The notes: generated by a model from the letters alone, not told the origin. A DNA stretch of 64,000 nucleotides from Sphaerolaimus hirsutus (GCA_964036195.1 OZ038453.1:30012997-30076996), one strand, 5' to 3'. Shown: positions 1 to 11,456, counted from the stretch's first letter. A program made the numbers and translations.

Positions 1-420
1 GATCACAAATGTTTGGAGAGTCAAATGGTGATATACAATTATGTGTATATCGTTTTGGCCCAGATTCTGAATACAAAATTTTCCGATGCAAAATTGTTTT
101 TGTGAACATGCTATATTATACTCATGATCAGGAGAAACTCAAAAATCAACAACTGAAATCAATAGCTCTTTCCAATCAAAAGTTATAGCACTTCAAACTT
201 CTGCCTCCCAACCATACAATTAACTGCATGAACAATGCATGCAAATTGAAAACTCCATATTTGGACCATTTTTCCACTGATTTTCGCCAGTGAACACTAA
301 AAATGATCAGAATAACCGAATATCATAATTTTGTTCTTAGATTATGTATACATTTCATCAGATGCACCACACAACAAACTAATGAGAACTCTTGAATGAA
401 AAAGTCATGATGAAAATACC
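1..420. repeat. Old relative of the 13345-14707 hairpin, left part
   Basis: The stretch resembles 13650-14040 in order and content: a block like 'gaacatgctat-at-tatactc', then 'gagaaac', then 'aatcaaaagttat', then a 'gcatgcaaattcaaaa'-like block. The reverse complement of the same material recurs at 1550-1880. This looks like the inner part of one arm of an older, diverged copy of the hairpin. The outer end is cut off by the window start. Confidence 0.6.
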
Positions 421-536
421 CTAAATCCTCGAAAAAGACCCCAGGGGAGTTTTGGAGGGGGGAGTTATTCAAGGGGGAGTTATTCTGTATTTAACTGTCC
501 AACAGCAAGACAAATATGTGTATAGGTATACAGTGC

Positions 537-1195
537 CAGGGTTGGCAAAATCTCAGAAAAAAAAAAATGAAATGGAATATTCAAGAATAAAATAAAATCA
601 TAAATTTAAGAATAAAAATAAAAATTGTAACAAAATTTGAATTTTTGTAAAAATTTGGTTACATTGTAAAAAAATTGGTATTATTGTAAAATTGTAGAAA
701 AATTCATATTTTTTGTAAAATTTTGTCTCATTGCTTGAGTCTCTACCTGTTTATTCATGGATCTGGGGGCATTGTAAAGTGTCAAATGTCATGTAAAATG
801 TCATGCAAAGTGTCAATTGTCATGACAAATGTAAAGTAAAGTGTAAATTGTCATGACATGTAAAAATTAAAGTATCACTTGTCAAGCAAATTGTGTTCAA
901 ATCTCATGTTTTATTTCAAAATCTTATGTTTCATATCCAAATTATGTTGCTGTTGACTCCAAATCTTATGTGAACATTTGGATACAAAAACACAATATTT
1001 GGATATAAAACATACTATGGATACAAAAACACAAGATTTGGATACACAATTTACACTTTGCATGACATTTGTCATGACAATTGCCACTTTGCTTGAAATT
1101 TTACATGACACTTTACATTTTGCATGACAATTGATACTTTACTTTACATTTGTCATGACAATTGACACTTTGCATGACATTTTACAAATGTGCCC
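537..1195. repeat. A-rich tract and palindromic TGTCATG repeat cluster
   Basis: A left end CAGGGTTGGCAAAATCTC at 537, like that of the element at 3017, leads into an A/T-rich tract. From about 765 to 1195 the motif TGTCATG(C/A)AAA(G/T) recurs about a dozen times. The first half is in one orientation and the second half is its reverse complement, so the block is a long imperfect palindrome. No gene is seen. Confidence 0.5.
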
Positions 1196-1549
1196 AGCAC
1201 ACTCCAGTAATCCTTCTACTGAAAATGCAAACCATTCTTATTGATAATTGTAACTTAACACTTGCAACTAGCTAACAATACCTACTGCATGCAACTTTTG
1301 AAAAGTAAGCGAAAAATTTGTTACAGGTTTTTCATGTATAGGTCTAATTATAACAATTTTCCGGCCTTGCATGCATGTTTATGATTTTTTGTAAAATTTT
1401 TGTAAAATGTTTGTAAAGTGTGTCATTCTATTGTATTAATGACTTTTGGGAAAAAAATAAAATAAAATAAAATGAAACAAGAATAAAATAAAAATAATAA
1501 AAAAATAAAAATTTTATACAATTTTACTAAAATTAATTTTTATAATTTT

Positions 1550-1653
1550 TATAAAAGTTTTTATAAAGAGTTTCTCTCGATCAGGAGTATAAGATAGCAT
1601 GTTCACAAAAACAATTTTGCATCGAAAAATATTGCATTCAGAAAATGGGCCAA

Positions 1654-1706
<53 letters not shown>

Positions 1707-1880
1707 TGTATATCACCGATTTGACAACAGAAAAGTACTCTCCAAACATTCGTGATCATTTGAAAAGTTAAATGACTAAAATCGGTTAACAAATAGCCGA
1801 GTTCTTGATGTGCAAAGTTCGCATCGTTTTCTGAGCGACACCCAAAAGTTTCGCAAATGACCACCTTTTTATAGACCCCC
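1550..1880. repeat. Old hairpin relative, right part (inverted)
   Basis: Reverse-complement counterpart of 1-420 and direct relative of about 14240-14530. Shared landmarks in order are 'gtttctctcga', 'gatagcatgttca', 'gcattcagaaa', 'gttaaatga', 'gcgaca' and 'tttttatagacccc'. An (AT)n tract has grown inside it. No gene is seen. Confidence 0.6.
1658..1702. repeat. (AT)n microsatellite
   Basis: About 45 bp of uninterrupted AT dinucleotide, inside the older hairpin copy. Confidence 0.95.
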
Positions 1881-1962
1881 TTATCTCAGGACTGGGGGAT
1901 TATTCGAGCAAACCAAAACAATTCGTCTTAGCCCAGAACCCAAAGCCCAACACACTCAAATG

Positions 1963-2064
1963 TAGTGATGCGAAAAGCGCCAGAACTTTGGCGCCAAGCG
2001 CCAAAAGCGCCATGGCGCTTTACCGACCACTAGCGCCAAGCGCCATGGCGCTTTTACATCACTA
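1963..2064. mobile_element. 102-bp hAT-like MITE
   Basis: Inverted ends TAGTGATGCGAAAAGCGCC and GGCGCTTTTACATCACTA are flanked by perfect 8-bp direct repeats CTCAAATG (1955-1962 and 2065-2072). The interior is almost all GGCGC palindromes. An 8-bp duplication with a TA-type end is typical of hAT transposons. There is no coding capacity. Confidence 0.85.
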
Positions 2065-3016
2065 CTCAAATGGCATCAAAATCGGCCAATGTACAACAGA
2101 ATGGGATGCATGAATGTGAAATCGCAAAAAATTTAAACTTATTTAGTTTACAACCTTATATAATGAGAACAGTGGGATTCTCTCTGAACATCAGTCAGGT
2201 TTTGCAGTATTCTAAAGTTTAAAACAGATAAAAATGCTTCAACAACTTACAAAATGTTGGCACTGAGCCAAAAAGTGATATTAGGTTATTCAAATTTAAT
2301 ACTTTTATTTATTTATTTTAATTTTTACTGATTTCAATTTACTAATTATAAATTTTTTTAAATATTGAACATATTTACTTGAATAATCCCCCTCCCCAAT
2401 GACGGAAGGTAGATAATGCACATATATTTAAAACAACAATCCATGAAATCAAACCAAGCAAAAGAGCAGGTTGTTTGATTCATCGAATGCAAATGCAGCA
2501 CACCTGTGCGCAAAGATGCGATTGAATGTGCACTATATTCGGGGACTTTATGCTCTACATTTTTCCAGAGGAATGAGTCCAGTGATGCCATACGTTAAAT
2601 CGATCCCAAAATAAGTCCCCTGGGAAGTTATTTTTTGTCAGAACTTTTTATGGGGGAGTTAATCGAGGGGGGGGGGTCATTCGAGGGGGACGTTATTTTT
2701 TCGAAATATCCCCCCCTCGTTTAACCCCCCCCCTCTCGGGACCACTATGAAACAATCACCCCCCGGGGGGTATTTCGAGGAAATACGGTATAGTAGTGGG
2801 GGTTCCTAGTATATACCCTCGAAATTTCGAATAAATCCCCCCACTGCAGCTGGAGATATCAGACAGTGGGTGCCGGACCTGGCGTGCACGCAGGTTATAA
2901 GCCTATAACAAAGCCTATAACAAAAAATACGTTTTCTTTACTGAGTACTAAAAGTATACGTAAAAGCGAGTACTGGTATTTTTTTCGAAGTATACATAAA
3001 CATATTTACTCAGTAT
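2065..3016. other. No gene seen; fragments of family G
   Basis: About 950 bp without a supportable gene. G- and C-runs with 'ttcgagggggg' and 'gaggaaatacggta' at about 2590-2795 match family G termini, but no clean pair of ends was found. About 2380-2480 resembles the interior of the family G copy at 41101-41507. Confidence 0.5.
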
Positions 3017-3345
3017 CAGGGTTGGCAGAATCTCAGAAAAAAATAAAAATAAAAATAAAATTGAAAATTGAAGAATAAAATAAAAATAAAATGGAAAATT
3101 GAAGAATAAAATAAAAATAAAATACAATTTTTATACAATTTTACTACAATTTTAGTAAAAATAATTTTACAAAAATCAATTCTGGTCACGATCTGACATA
3201 AAAAATAAAAATAAAATAAAATGGAAAGTTTAAGAACAAAATAAAAATAAAATGAAAAATGTAAGAATAACATAAAAATAAAATACAATTTTTATACAAT
3301 TTTACTACAATTTTAGTAAAAAGAATTTTACTAAAACCAACCCTG
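3017..3345. mobile_element. hAT-like MITE with A-rich interior
   Basis: Ends CAGGGTTGGCAGAATCTC and ACCAACCCTG are flanked by CTCAGTAT (3009-3016) and CTCAGTAC (3346-3353), a 7/8 match. The interior is AAATAAAA-rich with diverged inverted arms. Right of it, to 3404, is the right end of a family B element (TTTTAACAACTATG) whose left end I could not place. Confidence 0.7.
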
Positions 3346-3467
3346 CTCAGTACTCAAGTATACATACTTTTTGAGTAAACATAAATACGTTTTAACAACT
3401 ATGCGCTGTAGGTAAAACATTATTTGATGTTTATCGTTGCACACGCTGCACTACACTTAGCATTCGA

Positions 3468-5384
3468 AAAATAACCCGTGATTTATATTTTCGAAAATCA
3501 CAATAAATATAAATAACCCGTGATTTATATATATTTATATTTTTCCAAATTCTGAGTGATATATTTATATATATTTTTTAAATTTGAAAAAAATCACTGA
3601 GAAAATCACTCATACTTGATACATTGTGGTGCAATTATTGCGCTTTATGACTAAAACATGTAATCTGTGCAAGAGAAATTTGCGAGTGGTTTTCTCCAGA
3701 AAATCTCTCTGTTCATGAAGAGCATTATTGGATTAAAATTGTATTTGAAGCAGGTAAACATTGTGCCTACACACTAGTTTTCACCCTGACTTGTTTGAAA
3801 ACTGAAATGGCCAAAAATGGTGACATGTTTCCATCAAGTTTTCCACTACTGAAAGCTATATACAGGGTGGTGCACGTCAGGCGCACGGTTTCAATCTGCT
3901 CTCAACAAGTCAATGTTAAATGAAACCTGCTTAAATTTGGTATGGCAGTAGATAAATGCACCCCATTTAGTATGTTAAGAGCACTGTTAAGATGCACATA
4001 TAGCAAAATTCTTATGTCGGAACATGTAGCACATACATAGTGAACGGATGTTTTCCTTTAGAGTTATGTGAAGGAGAAGGTCCACAGTCCACAGTTGCCC
4101 AAAATGATGGACATTTAGCAGTTGAAGCATCTGATGGTCCAGCAGTTCAATGAAATTTTGCCTAGCATGCGTGTGAATGTTGTGGGTGAAATGCTTAATC
4201 ATTTGGGTATTGTCATATTGTGATAATGGCGGTTGTTCTGTAGAGTGATGTTCCTTCATATGGTTTGATGTATGTGAAAATTTAGCGATATGAATGCGTG
4301 CTCTTAACATACTAAATGGGGTACATTTATCTACTGATATACCAAATTTCAGCACTTTTCATTAAAAATTGACGTGTTGGGAGCAGATTGAAACTGTGTG
4401 CCTGACGTGCGCCACCCGGTATGTTCTGTTTTCACAAATGGCATGAATTTTGGTGGGTGGTGTTGGCAAATAACTAGTTTGATTACAACTCAAACTGAAA
4501 TGATGACAAATGGTGACATCACCATCAATTAGTTTTCATTTTGTATGTGACAAAAATGTAAACTGTTTTAGTAACTTTTTATTTATGTCATGCTGCTATG
4601 AATTCTATGGTTATCTTTTAGGTATAAAGCATCTCTCTATCTTATAACATACTTTCCTGAAATAAAACATGACTTTGAACCAAAAAATACCAATTTGATG
4701 TGATCAAAATTTATCTACAGTAATTGAAAGCTCAGTTTACCATTTTTGAAATCTGATGATGCTTGGTGACTTGCACCAATGTGAGCTGTTTTCAAATATG
4801 GGGAACAATTGTGGAAAACTGTCACTATGGTGTGTCACCAGTGCCACTAGTGTCATCACAATGTTGCCAAAATGTAGCCATGTGTCCAAAAATGAGTTTT
4901 CACAGCACATCACCATTGAAAAAGTGCTGAGCATGAGCACCTATTTAGTCAAACATCAATTGCCACAACCAGGCACTATAGGTTGAGTGCTAAATATTTG
5001 CAGTGCAAAATATTTTTGAAGTTTTCATTGAGGTTGAACTGAATGTTGAAGTTTTCTGTGATATTTGCTTGATGTTTTCACTTGTAAAATATTGTAAATA
5101 TAACTGAATACTGCTTGTGGAATGATAATAAATGGACTGTGGTATATTAGAGTACATTTTTTTGTGCTTGCAAATGGTAAATAAAGCCCAGAATATTGCT
5201 TGAAAGTGAAATAAAGCGCAAGTGATTTTTAGAGATTTTTTTCAAGCTTAGAGTTATTTTTCCAGTAATTTAATTATATTTTCTGGAGACCTAGAGTGAT
5301 TTATATATATTTATATTTTTTCCAATATTGGAGTGATATATTTATATATATTTTCCAAAAAATCGGTGATTTTTTTGAATGCTA
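3468..5384. mobile_element. Family C hAT-like element with nested element D
   Basis: Inverted ends TAGCATTCGAAAAA and TTTTTTTGAATGCTA are flanked by perfect 8-bp repeats ACTACACT (3460-3467 and 5385-5392). Subterminal tracts of TTATATATATTT occur at both sides. The interior holds a TA-flanked MITE at 3863-4419. No transposase was recognised; the ORFs at about 4740-4985 look like noise. Two further family C copies are at 9687-10773 and, in part, 40241-40400. Confidence 0.8.
3863..4419. mobile_element. Family D, Tc1/mariner-like MITE (TA duplication)
   Basis: Inverted arms of about 120 bp (3863-3985 and 4297-4419) start CAGGGTGGTGCACGTCAGGC and end GCCTGACGTGCGCCACCCGG. They are flanked by TA on both sides (3861-3862 and 4420-4421). 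It is nested in the family C element. Confidence 0.8.
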
Positions 5385-5638
5385 ACTACACTTTGTGATG
5401 AATCGGATTTTTCGATCTGTTTGTCTTCATCGAAATGTTTTTTTTTAGTGTGGCATCAATCATAGGGGGGAGTTATTCTAGGGGTGAGTTATTTTTCCTC
5501 ATGCTGGCAAGAAGGGGAGAGTTATTCTAGGGGAGGGGGTTGCGGGGGCAGGGGTCTTATTCAAAGATATATGGTAAGTCTATAAGTAAACAACAATGTA
5601 GCATCAAACATGACAAACATTGTGAAAAAGTGACTCAC

Positions 5639-5782
5639 TCGTAAATAAATGTGTTCTGCCTGTTCAAATGTGACGCTTTTATCTGTATACGGTGCTATCA
5701 ATTTGCGTGCTGACTTCCCTTCGATCTTTTCTGGGCCTTCAATGAAAGCCGAATACACAGCAATTTGCAGGTATCCGCCAGG
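5639..5782 (-). CDS. Candidate exon of the CUB-type gene, last seen
   Basis: This minus-strand block is open for 48 codons. It runs from PGGYLQIAVYSAF through AEHIYLR and ends at a strong donor (CGA/GTGAGT, intron from 5638). The proposed acceptor is CACTGGAG at 5783-5790. Phase 0-0 fits the preceding block at 6055-6027. I do not recognise a domain: it has no cysteines and no clear CUB pattern. The wording LEPGGYL also recalls a loop of class I methyltransferases, but nothing else supports that. A family P MITE (5795-6029) lies immediately upstream in the transcript direction. No exon beyond 5639 was found. Confidence 0.4.
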
Positions 5783-5794
5783 CTCCAGTGGGAT

Positions 5795-6029
5795 CAGGGG
5801 CCAGTTCCGCAAGTGGAGAAGTGACAAGAAAAGTGGCAAATGCCAAGTGAAGTGAGAAGTGACAAGTGAAGTCAGAAGAAAAAATGGCAAACGCGTAGAA
5901 AAAAATCAAAATAAAAAGAAGTTTCCCTTTGGGTTTGCCATTTTTTTTGTCGATTCACTTCTCACCTCTCATTTCACTACGCATTTGCCACTTTTCTGCT
6001 CACTTCTCCCCTTGCAGAACTGGCACCAG
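5795..6029. mobile_element. Family P MITE at an exon edge
   Basis: Inverted arms start CAGGGGCCAGTTCCGC and end GCAGAACTGGCACCAG. The arms carry 'gtggagaagtga' and 'gtggcaaatgcc' motifs. The second copy is at 31321-32538. No clean target duplication could be fixed; the flanking 8-mers match only in part. Both copies abut candidate exons of the minus-strand gene. Confidence 0.65.
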
Positions 6030-6055
6030 GGTCACATTCGTAACAAAGTTGTACT
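6027..6055 (-). CDS. Candidate 29-nt micro-exon of the CUB-type gene
   Basis: On the minus strand, acceptor CACGCAG precedes 29 nt coding (E)YNFVTNVTL, followed by CTG/GTGCCA. The start phase of 1 fits the end of exon 11456-11314, and the end phase of 0 fits 5782-5639. The donor lies within the first bases of the family P MITE. It may be the front of one ancestral exon cut in two by the MITE. It is very short, so the support is mainly phase and position. Confidence 0.3.
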
Positions 6056-6147
6056 CTGCGTGCCTGGTGGGTGAAAATGACTTTTGAAATTAAGTTTAAT
6101 TTCAAATGTTTGAAATTTTAAATGGAATCACGGCAAAAATGGGTGTG

Positions 6148-6560
6148 TAGGGTGTCAACTTTCTGTTTCCGTTTTCCATTTCTGCTTTCCACAGTCAATA
6201 TCTTTACGTTTTCCAGCTGCAAAACTTTTTTTCATTTCCATATCTGTTTTTCCAGCTCATTTTCCATTTTCCACAAAATTTTCAGTTTTTCCACCTTTTT
6301 CAGTCTTCTGGCTCAATTTTCTGTTTTTCTGCCTCAGTTTCCCTTATCTGACTCAACTTTTCGTTTACCGTTTCAGTCAAACTGGTACACATGCATGCTG
6401 GTTCTCAATTATGCGAATTTTTTTCGGTTTCCATGAAAATTTCGTTTTTCCATTTTCCATTTTCCAGCCTTTCATTTTTTTTCTTCAAATTTTTCCATTT
6501 TCTGGCGAGAGCAAATTTTTTTCCATTTACATTTCCATTTTCTGTTAGGCGATGTTTACA
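6148..6560. mobile_element. Family H hAT-like MITE, right end lost
   Basis: The left end TAGGGTGTCAACTTTC is followed by about 400 bp of repeated TTTTCC(A/G)TTTTC tracts typical of this family (compare 41845-42141 and 46145-47289). No matching right end was found. It is pyrimidine-rich throughout, with no gene. Confidence 0.55.
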
Positions 6561-6787
6561 GTAAATTTAGTGACGATGCGACCATTTCTTTAAAGTGTCA
6601 TATCTCAATGGAAAAGTTCCGTATTTAAGTGAAAAGGCAGTGAACTATATATACTATAGGAATATACATGCTTGCAAAGTTACAGGTGATTTCTTCTTGT
6701 CGTTCATAAGTTATAGGCTTTTAAAAAAAATTTGTCATTGCAAATTGTGGACTTATGCACTTCTTGCCTGTGACAATTGATTTGTTA

Positions 6788-7201
6788 GACCCCGTTTACA
6801 CGGATTTTTTGTGACGACTCGACAAAAATAAAACGTTCAATAAGTTGAGTAAAATTTTTCCATATTTATGAGAAAAAATGGTCAATTATACATTTTACCT
6901 AGGCGAATATGCATTTCAAGCACAATTATGCTTGTAGCTCATGAGTTAAAGGCGTTCGAAAACTTTTGCAGTTGTCGGACAGTTGTCGGACTGTCTCCGA
7001 CAGCCAGCGACAATAGCAAACTTTTTTCAAACGTTATATATCTTGAGCTACTAGCACAAGTCTGCAATTTGGCCTGCATATATGCTTAGGTAGAAGGTAT
7101 ACTTGACCACTTTTTCTAATGAATATGGAACCTTTTTTACTCAACTTATTGAACATTTCATTGTTGTCAAGTCGTCACAAAAAATCCGTGGAAATGGGGC
7201 C
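6788..7201. mobile_element. PIF/Harbinger-like MITE (TTA duplication)
   Basis: Ends GACCCCGTTTACACGGAT and ATCCGTGGAAATGGGGCC (arms continue for about 100 bp with GTGACGACT/AGTCGTCAC) are flanked by TTA (6785-6787 and 7202-7204). A 3-bp TTA/TAA duplication with GC-rich GGCCCCGTTTA-type ends is typical of Harbinger elements. The flanks (about 6560-6780) resemble 12260-12460, a dispersed repeat ('tatctcaatggaaaagtt', 'aaaggcagtgaactata'). Confidence 0.75.
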
Positions 7202-7514
7202 TTAGCATTCTTAAAAAACTGTCTTACATACCGATTTTGGACTTATTGACTTGTTAGAAGATGGTGTCCAACATTATATCACATACACATTTTCAGCAGA
7301 TTTGTTTTTTTTGCAAAAAAAAATTGCAACAAGATTGGACGTGTCCACTTTTAGTCAAAATTACTTGTCAAAAATTACAAATCTTTCCTGAATTCTCAAT
7401 TTGCCTCGGCCCAACCTTGAGTCACTTTTTGGTCGTTTTAAGATGTACACGCAATCGATGTGCTGGCAGCCGGTTCGCGGATGATTGAATATCAATGTAG
7501 CAGATGGAATGCTG

Positions 7515-8038
7515 GGGGCACTCCCACACCCTGTAAAGTGCCCTGTAAAATGCCCTGTAAAATGTCAAATGCAATGCAAAGTGAGCAGTATACTGGAGCA
7601 CATGAACCTATGGTTTCAAAAAGAACAGCGACGTCATAATTTAGGAAACATAAGTACCCTAAAAGTTATGTCTCCATGTAATGTGGTGATGTTATGGGTG
7701 GTTGGGGAGTGTTTTGGTGGGATAACATAACCCATAACCCCATAACAACCCCAACCACCTATAACATCACACAAAAACAGTGAGACATAAGATTTAGGGT
7801 ACTTATGTTTCCTAAATTATGAGGTCATAGTGCTTTTTCATTCCATGGGTTCATGTGCTCCAGTATGTTCGCCTGGTAGCTGTGACACAAGCTACAAAAT
7901 TTGAAGCATCACAAAATTTTTTTTGTTCTACCTTGACCAGCACCTCGCGCCGGTTCGAAGGGCATTTTACATGACTTTTGGTACTTTGCATGACATTTTA
8001 CATTTTACAGGACACTTTACAGGGTCTGGGAGTGGCAC
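7515..8038. repeat. Double-nested inverted repeat
   Basis: The outer arms pair 'cactcccacaccctgtaaag' (from 7519) with 'ctttacagggtctgggagtg' (to about 8035), via TGTAAAATG(T/C) tracts. The inner arms pair 'gtatactggagcacatgaac' (from about 7588) with 'gttcatgtgctccagtatg' (to about 7868). The centre near 7725 is a further 'ggttatggg' palindrome. No target duplication was resolved. It is probably one MITE inside another. Confidence 0.65.
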
Positions 8039-8050
8039 CTGGAGGATTGG

Positions 8051-8719
8051 GGGCTGGGGCAGCTGCAGTCTGAGTTCAAAGGTTTCAAAAGTTGTAGACT
8101 GGACATAGAAATTGGAGATACAGTATTTTCTCAAATAATTTTACGTCAGATATTTTTGAGGGGGAACTATTCGAGGGGGGGATTATTCAAGTGGGGGATA
8201 ATTCGAGTAAATACGGTAGTCTCGCGTTGTGGATTAAACATGATATGTAATTAAGAATATTGTCAATCAGAATGCATCAGAACAGAGAAACATAAATGTG
8301 TGCAAATCGGCAGAACTCAACAATACCTAGGTCCAGCCCAAACAAATGGAGCTAACGTTCTTCTTCCAAAAATGAAGATACCGGATTACCTCGAATTAAC
8401 CCCCACTCAAATTGACCCCCCTCGTAATACCCCCAGATCTGAGCGACCTGGTGAAATAGGAAACCCCCATCGAAATACCCCCGTCTCGAATGATGTACAT
8501 CATGTTTGTAATGTACATGATGTATTAATTGCTGCTAGATTTTTTTACATCGCAGCCACATATACCGCATTTCCTCGAAATACCCCCTGGGGGTTTATTG
8601 TAGGAGTGAGAATTTTGAGGGGGGTATATTTCGCCAGAATTTTTTTGAACTACCAGTACTCATTTGTTGTTTGTAACGTACGTAGATGTAGAAAAATGCA
8701 ACAAAAACCACCATGTATA
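8051..8719. other. No gene seen; family G fragments
   Basis: Termini and C/G runs of family G occur at about 8125-8215 (ending 'gagtaaatacggtag'), 8383-8500 and 8565-8640. The open frame over 8300-8785 translates these repeats and is not a credible gene. Confidence 0.5.
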
Positions 8720-9661
8720 GGGCTATTTACACAGGTCCCGGCCGGGGACCGGGACCCAGCAAAAAATAATTTTTTTCAAAAGTGAAAAATTGGTGTGTAT
8801 GGGTTGTTTTGAATGTTAATCAGGTGAATCATCACCAAATTAGCATGCACAAAAATTTTGCGAGACGGTTACATGCGCTGATGCAAATTATTTTTTGGGG
8901 GGGTGTATAATTTTTTTTGATTTGTCTCAAATTTGGCATGTGTGTACTCCTTCGTTTAGTGAGTACGCATGCCAAATTTCAGCTCAGCGCGGTTACCGGT
9001 TGCTATTTTATTTATACTTCAATTTTTTTTGATCACTGTATTTTTGTATAGTGATCAAAATCCTGCCAGGGACCGGTCCCTGGCAACGTCGAAATGGCCC
9101 GGATTGGGGTCAAATGTCCCTGGTGAGAATTTTTTTTTTCAGTAAACAAAGAATTTTGGACCCTGACTGGGGACATTCATCCCCGGTAGGGGACTAAAAA
9201 TTTGCCCCCTGTTGGGGACAAACGTCCCCGGTCGGGGACCAAAATTCTTTGTTTACTGAAAAAAAAATTCTCACTGGGGACGTTTGACCCCGGTCAGGGC
9301 CATTTCGACGTTGCCGGGGACCGGTCCCTGGCAGGATTTCGATCACTATACAAAAATACAGTGATTGAAAAAAAATTGAAGTATGAATAAAATAACAACC
9401 AGTAACAGCGCTGAGCTGAAATTTGGAATGCATACTCACTAAACAAAGGAGTACTCACATGCCAAAATTCAGACAAATCCAAAAAAAATTATACACTCCC
9501 CCAAAGAAAATGCATCAGCGCATGTAACCGTCTGAAAACAATTTTGTGCATGCTAATTTGGTGATAATTCACCTAATTAACATGCAAACAACCCATACAC
9601 GCCAATTATTCACTTTTGAAAAAAAATATTTTTTGCCAGGTTGGGACCTGTGTAAATAGCC
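8720..9661. mobile_element. 942-bp near-complete hairpin element
   Basis: The two halves are reverse complements over about 460 bp each, centred near 9190. The outer ends are GGGCTATTTACACAGGTCCC and GGGACCTGTGTAAATAGCC. They are flanked by perfect 8-bp repeats CATGTATA (8712-8719 and 9662-9669). The interior has many GGGGAC/GTCCCC pairs. It has no coding capacity and is a foldback-type, probably hAT-mobilised, element. Confidence 0.8.
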
Positions 9662-9686
9662 CATGTATAAGATTCTACAGCCTTAT

Positions 9687-10773
9687 TAGCATTGAAAAAA
9701 TCTCTGGGAGATTTATATTTAAAAAATCTCAGAAAATCTCAGAAAATATAAGATTTTCTAAGATTTATATTTGTTCCATGATTTTCCAGAGAGATTTAAT
9801 TATATTTTCTCCTGATTGAGAAAATCTCTCGCGAAAATCTCTCTATATTTTCCCATTTTCACATTCACTAGTTTGCAATTCACTAGTTCATGTGCTTTTT
9901 TACCAAGTTTCATCTATTTTTAACCATATATTTGCTTATATACCCATTTTTGGCGATTTTGCCCCTATTGGTAGTTTTCCCTCTCCTTTTTCTGTTCTCT
10001 GTTCCAGCCAATAAAAAGTTATCTGAAATGCATTTTCTGTACTCAAGTACTTTCAAGAAGTATACATAGTGTACTGGTACTTTTTCAGCGGAAATTTAGA
10101 TGTATTTACTTAGTACTCAAGTATATGTATTTTTGCGTAAACGTAAAAAAGGTTTTAACCCCTGAACCATACTGAAGCCCTGCAGTCCCATGAAGACCCA
10201 GTGCTTAGTGTGGGGCTGTACCTAAGCACCGGGTCATTGGCACTGGATGTTGCTACTTGTACAATGGGTAAACTTATGCACTGGGTTCTAGCCGTTTTAA
10301 CAACCAAAGAGTTGACAGCATGCTTTGGAAATATAGTTACCAAATTTTGGTGAAAAAGTCTGTGGGGATCATCACACATGAAAGTAATGTATTCTAAATA
10401 CTATGAGGAAAAATGTGCCTAAACCATATTTTTGTTCATTATTCAGATACTAAATACATGGTAGTACAAAGTGTGCCATCAGTAGACAATATGCTGTTAT
10501 AATATGAAATTGTGAATGAAAAGGTTAAACAACACATAGTGTGCTTAATATCTACCTACTCTCAATGGTTCAAACACCTTGAAATGTCAATTTTTTCATA
10601 CTTTAAGCGGAGAGATTTTATGAGATTTTTTTGAACTGCAAGAGATTTTCTCAGAGATTTAATTATATTTTCGAAAATGACCCAAGATATTTAATTATAT
10701 TTTTTTCTTGAGAGATTTTCTGAGATAATATTTAATTATATTTTCTCAAAATCTGTCGTTTTTTTCAATGCTA
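9687..10773. mobile_element. Family C hAT-like element
   Basis: Ends TAGCATTGAAAAAATCTC and GTCGTTTTTTTCAATGCTA are flanked by perfect 8-bp repeats AGCCTTAT (9679-9686 and 10774-10781). Subterminal repeats of GAGATTT(T/A)ATTATATTTTC occur at both sides. The middle (9990-10600) looks unique. A minus-strand frame at 10155-10379 was considered and not accepted as a gene. Confidence 0.85.
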
Positions 10774-10995
10774 AGCCTTATGTATATACGAAGTATGTAG
10801 ATGGTATAAACCATGTTCTAATGTATCGCAGTCATTCCTTTACGTGTGTCATGCATTGCTAGATCACACACTGCACCTTTATCATGTACGTTCTATTTAC
10901 ACTCAATCAAGGGAGGGGGTATTCAAGCGGGGTGTTCATTTTTCCAGCAGACAGTGTTGGTCTACCAAAAATGTGTAAATACATGAAGACAACTA

Positions 10996-11255
10996 CTGTA
11001 TTTCCTCGAAATACCCCCCCCCCTCGAAATACCTACCCTCAAAATGGGCACTATGAATTTGTGGTCCGGGAAATGCATAATAGACATTCAAAACACTTAC
11101 TGTGTTTCGTTGGAACATCGTTTATACCATCTACATTCTTATATAAGGCTGTAAAAACTTATAAATGGTGGTTATTGTTGCATTTTTCACGTTTTTCTCT
11201 CAAAATTTTCACTCTGAAAAAATAACCCCCCGGGGTGTAATTCGAGGACATACGG
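10996..11255. mobile_element. Family G Tc1/mariner-like MITE, 260 bp
   Basis: Ends CTGTATTTCCTCGAAATAC and AATTCGAGGACATACGG, with inner runs of C at the left and C/G at the right, are flanked by TA (10994-10995 and 11256-11257). It lies 58 bp from the donor side of exon 11314-11456. Confidence 0.75.
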
Positions 11256-11313
11256 TATGACAATTTACTTTAAAAAAGCTCACAATAAAAAATGTTCATA
11301 TACGTTTACTCAC

Positions 11314-11456
11314 CTCTAGTAATGCACTGAAAAGACACATTGTACCCAGTGGCCATAGTCTCGCCGTCATAGTAATTACCATATTTTCTAAAATTCCACG
11401 CAGCTCTGGGTCCATTTACCGTGACAGATTCACTAGCATGACCTTCCCCCGCCAAA
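11314..11456 (-). CDS. CUB domain C-terminal half, exon (CUB-C)
   Basis: This minus-strand exon has acceptor TTCACAG before 11456 and a strong donor AGAG/GTGAGT at 11314. It is open with start phase 2 and end phase 1. It encodes LAGEGHASESVTVNG, then AAWNFRKYGNYYDG, then ATGYNVSFQCITR. The 'LxG ... GYNVSFQC' pattern is that of the last strands of a CUB domain, an extracellular beta-sandwich module. Phase 2-1 pairs it with exon 29078-28928 (phase 1-2). The intron between them is 17.5 kb and holds the BEL provirus. It is not a complete gene on its own. Confidence 0.65.

Noticed and set aside
10155..10379. Minus-strand frame with splice-like edges (phase 2-2)
   Set aside because: Lies inside a family C element with a perfect target duplication, and its phases do not fit the gene chain.
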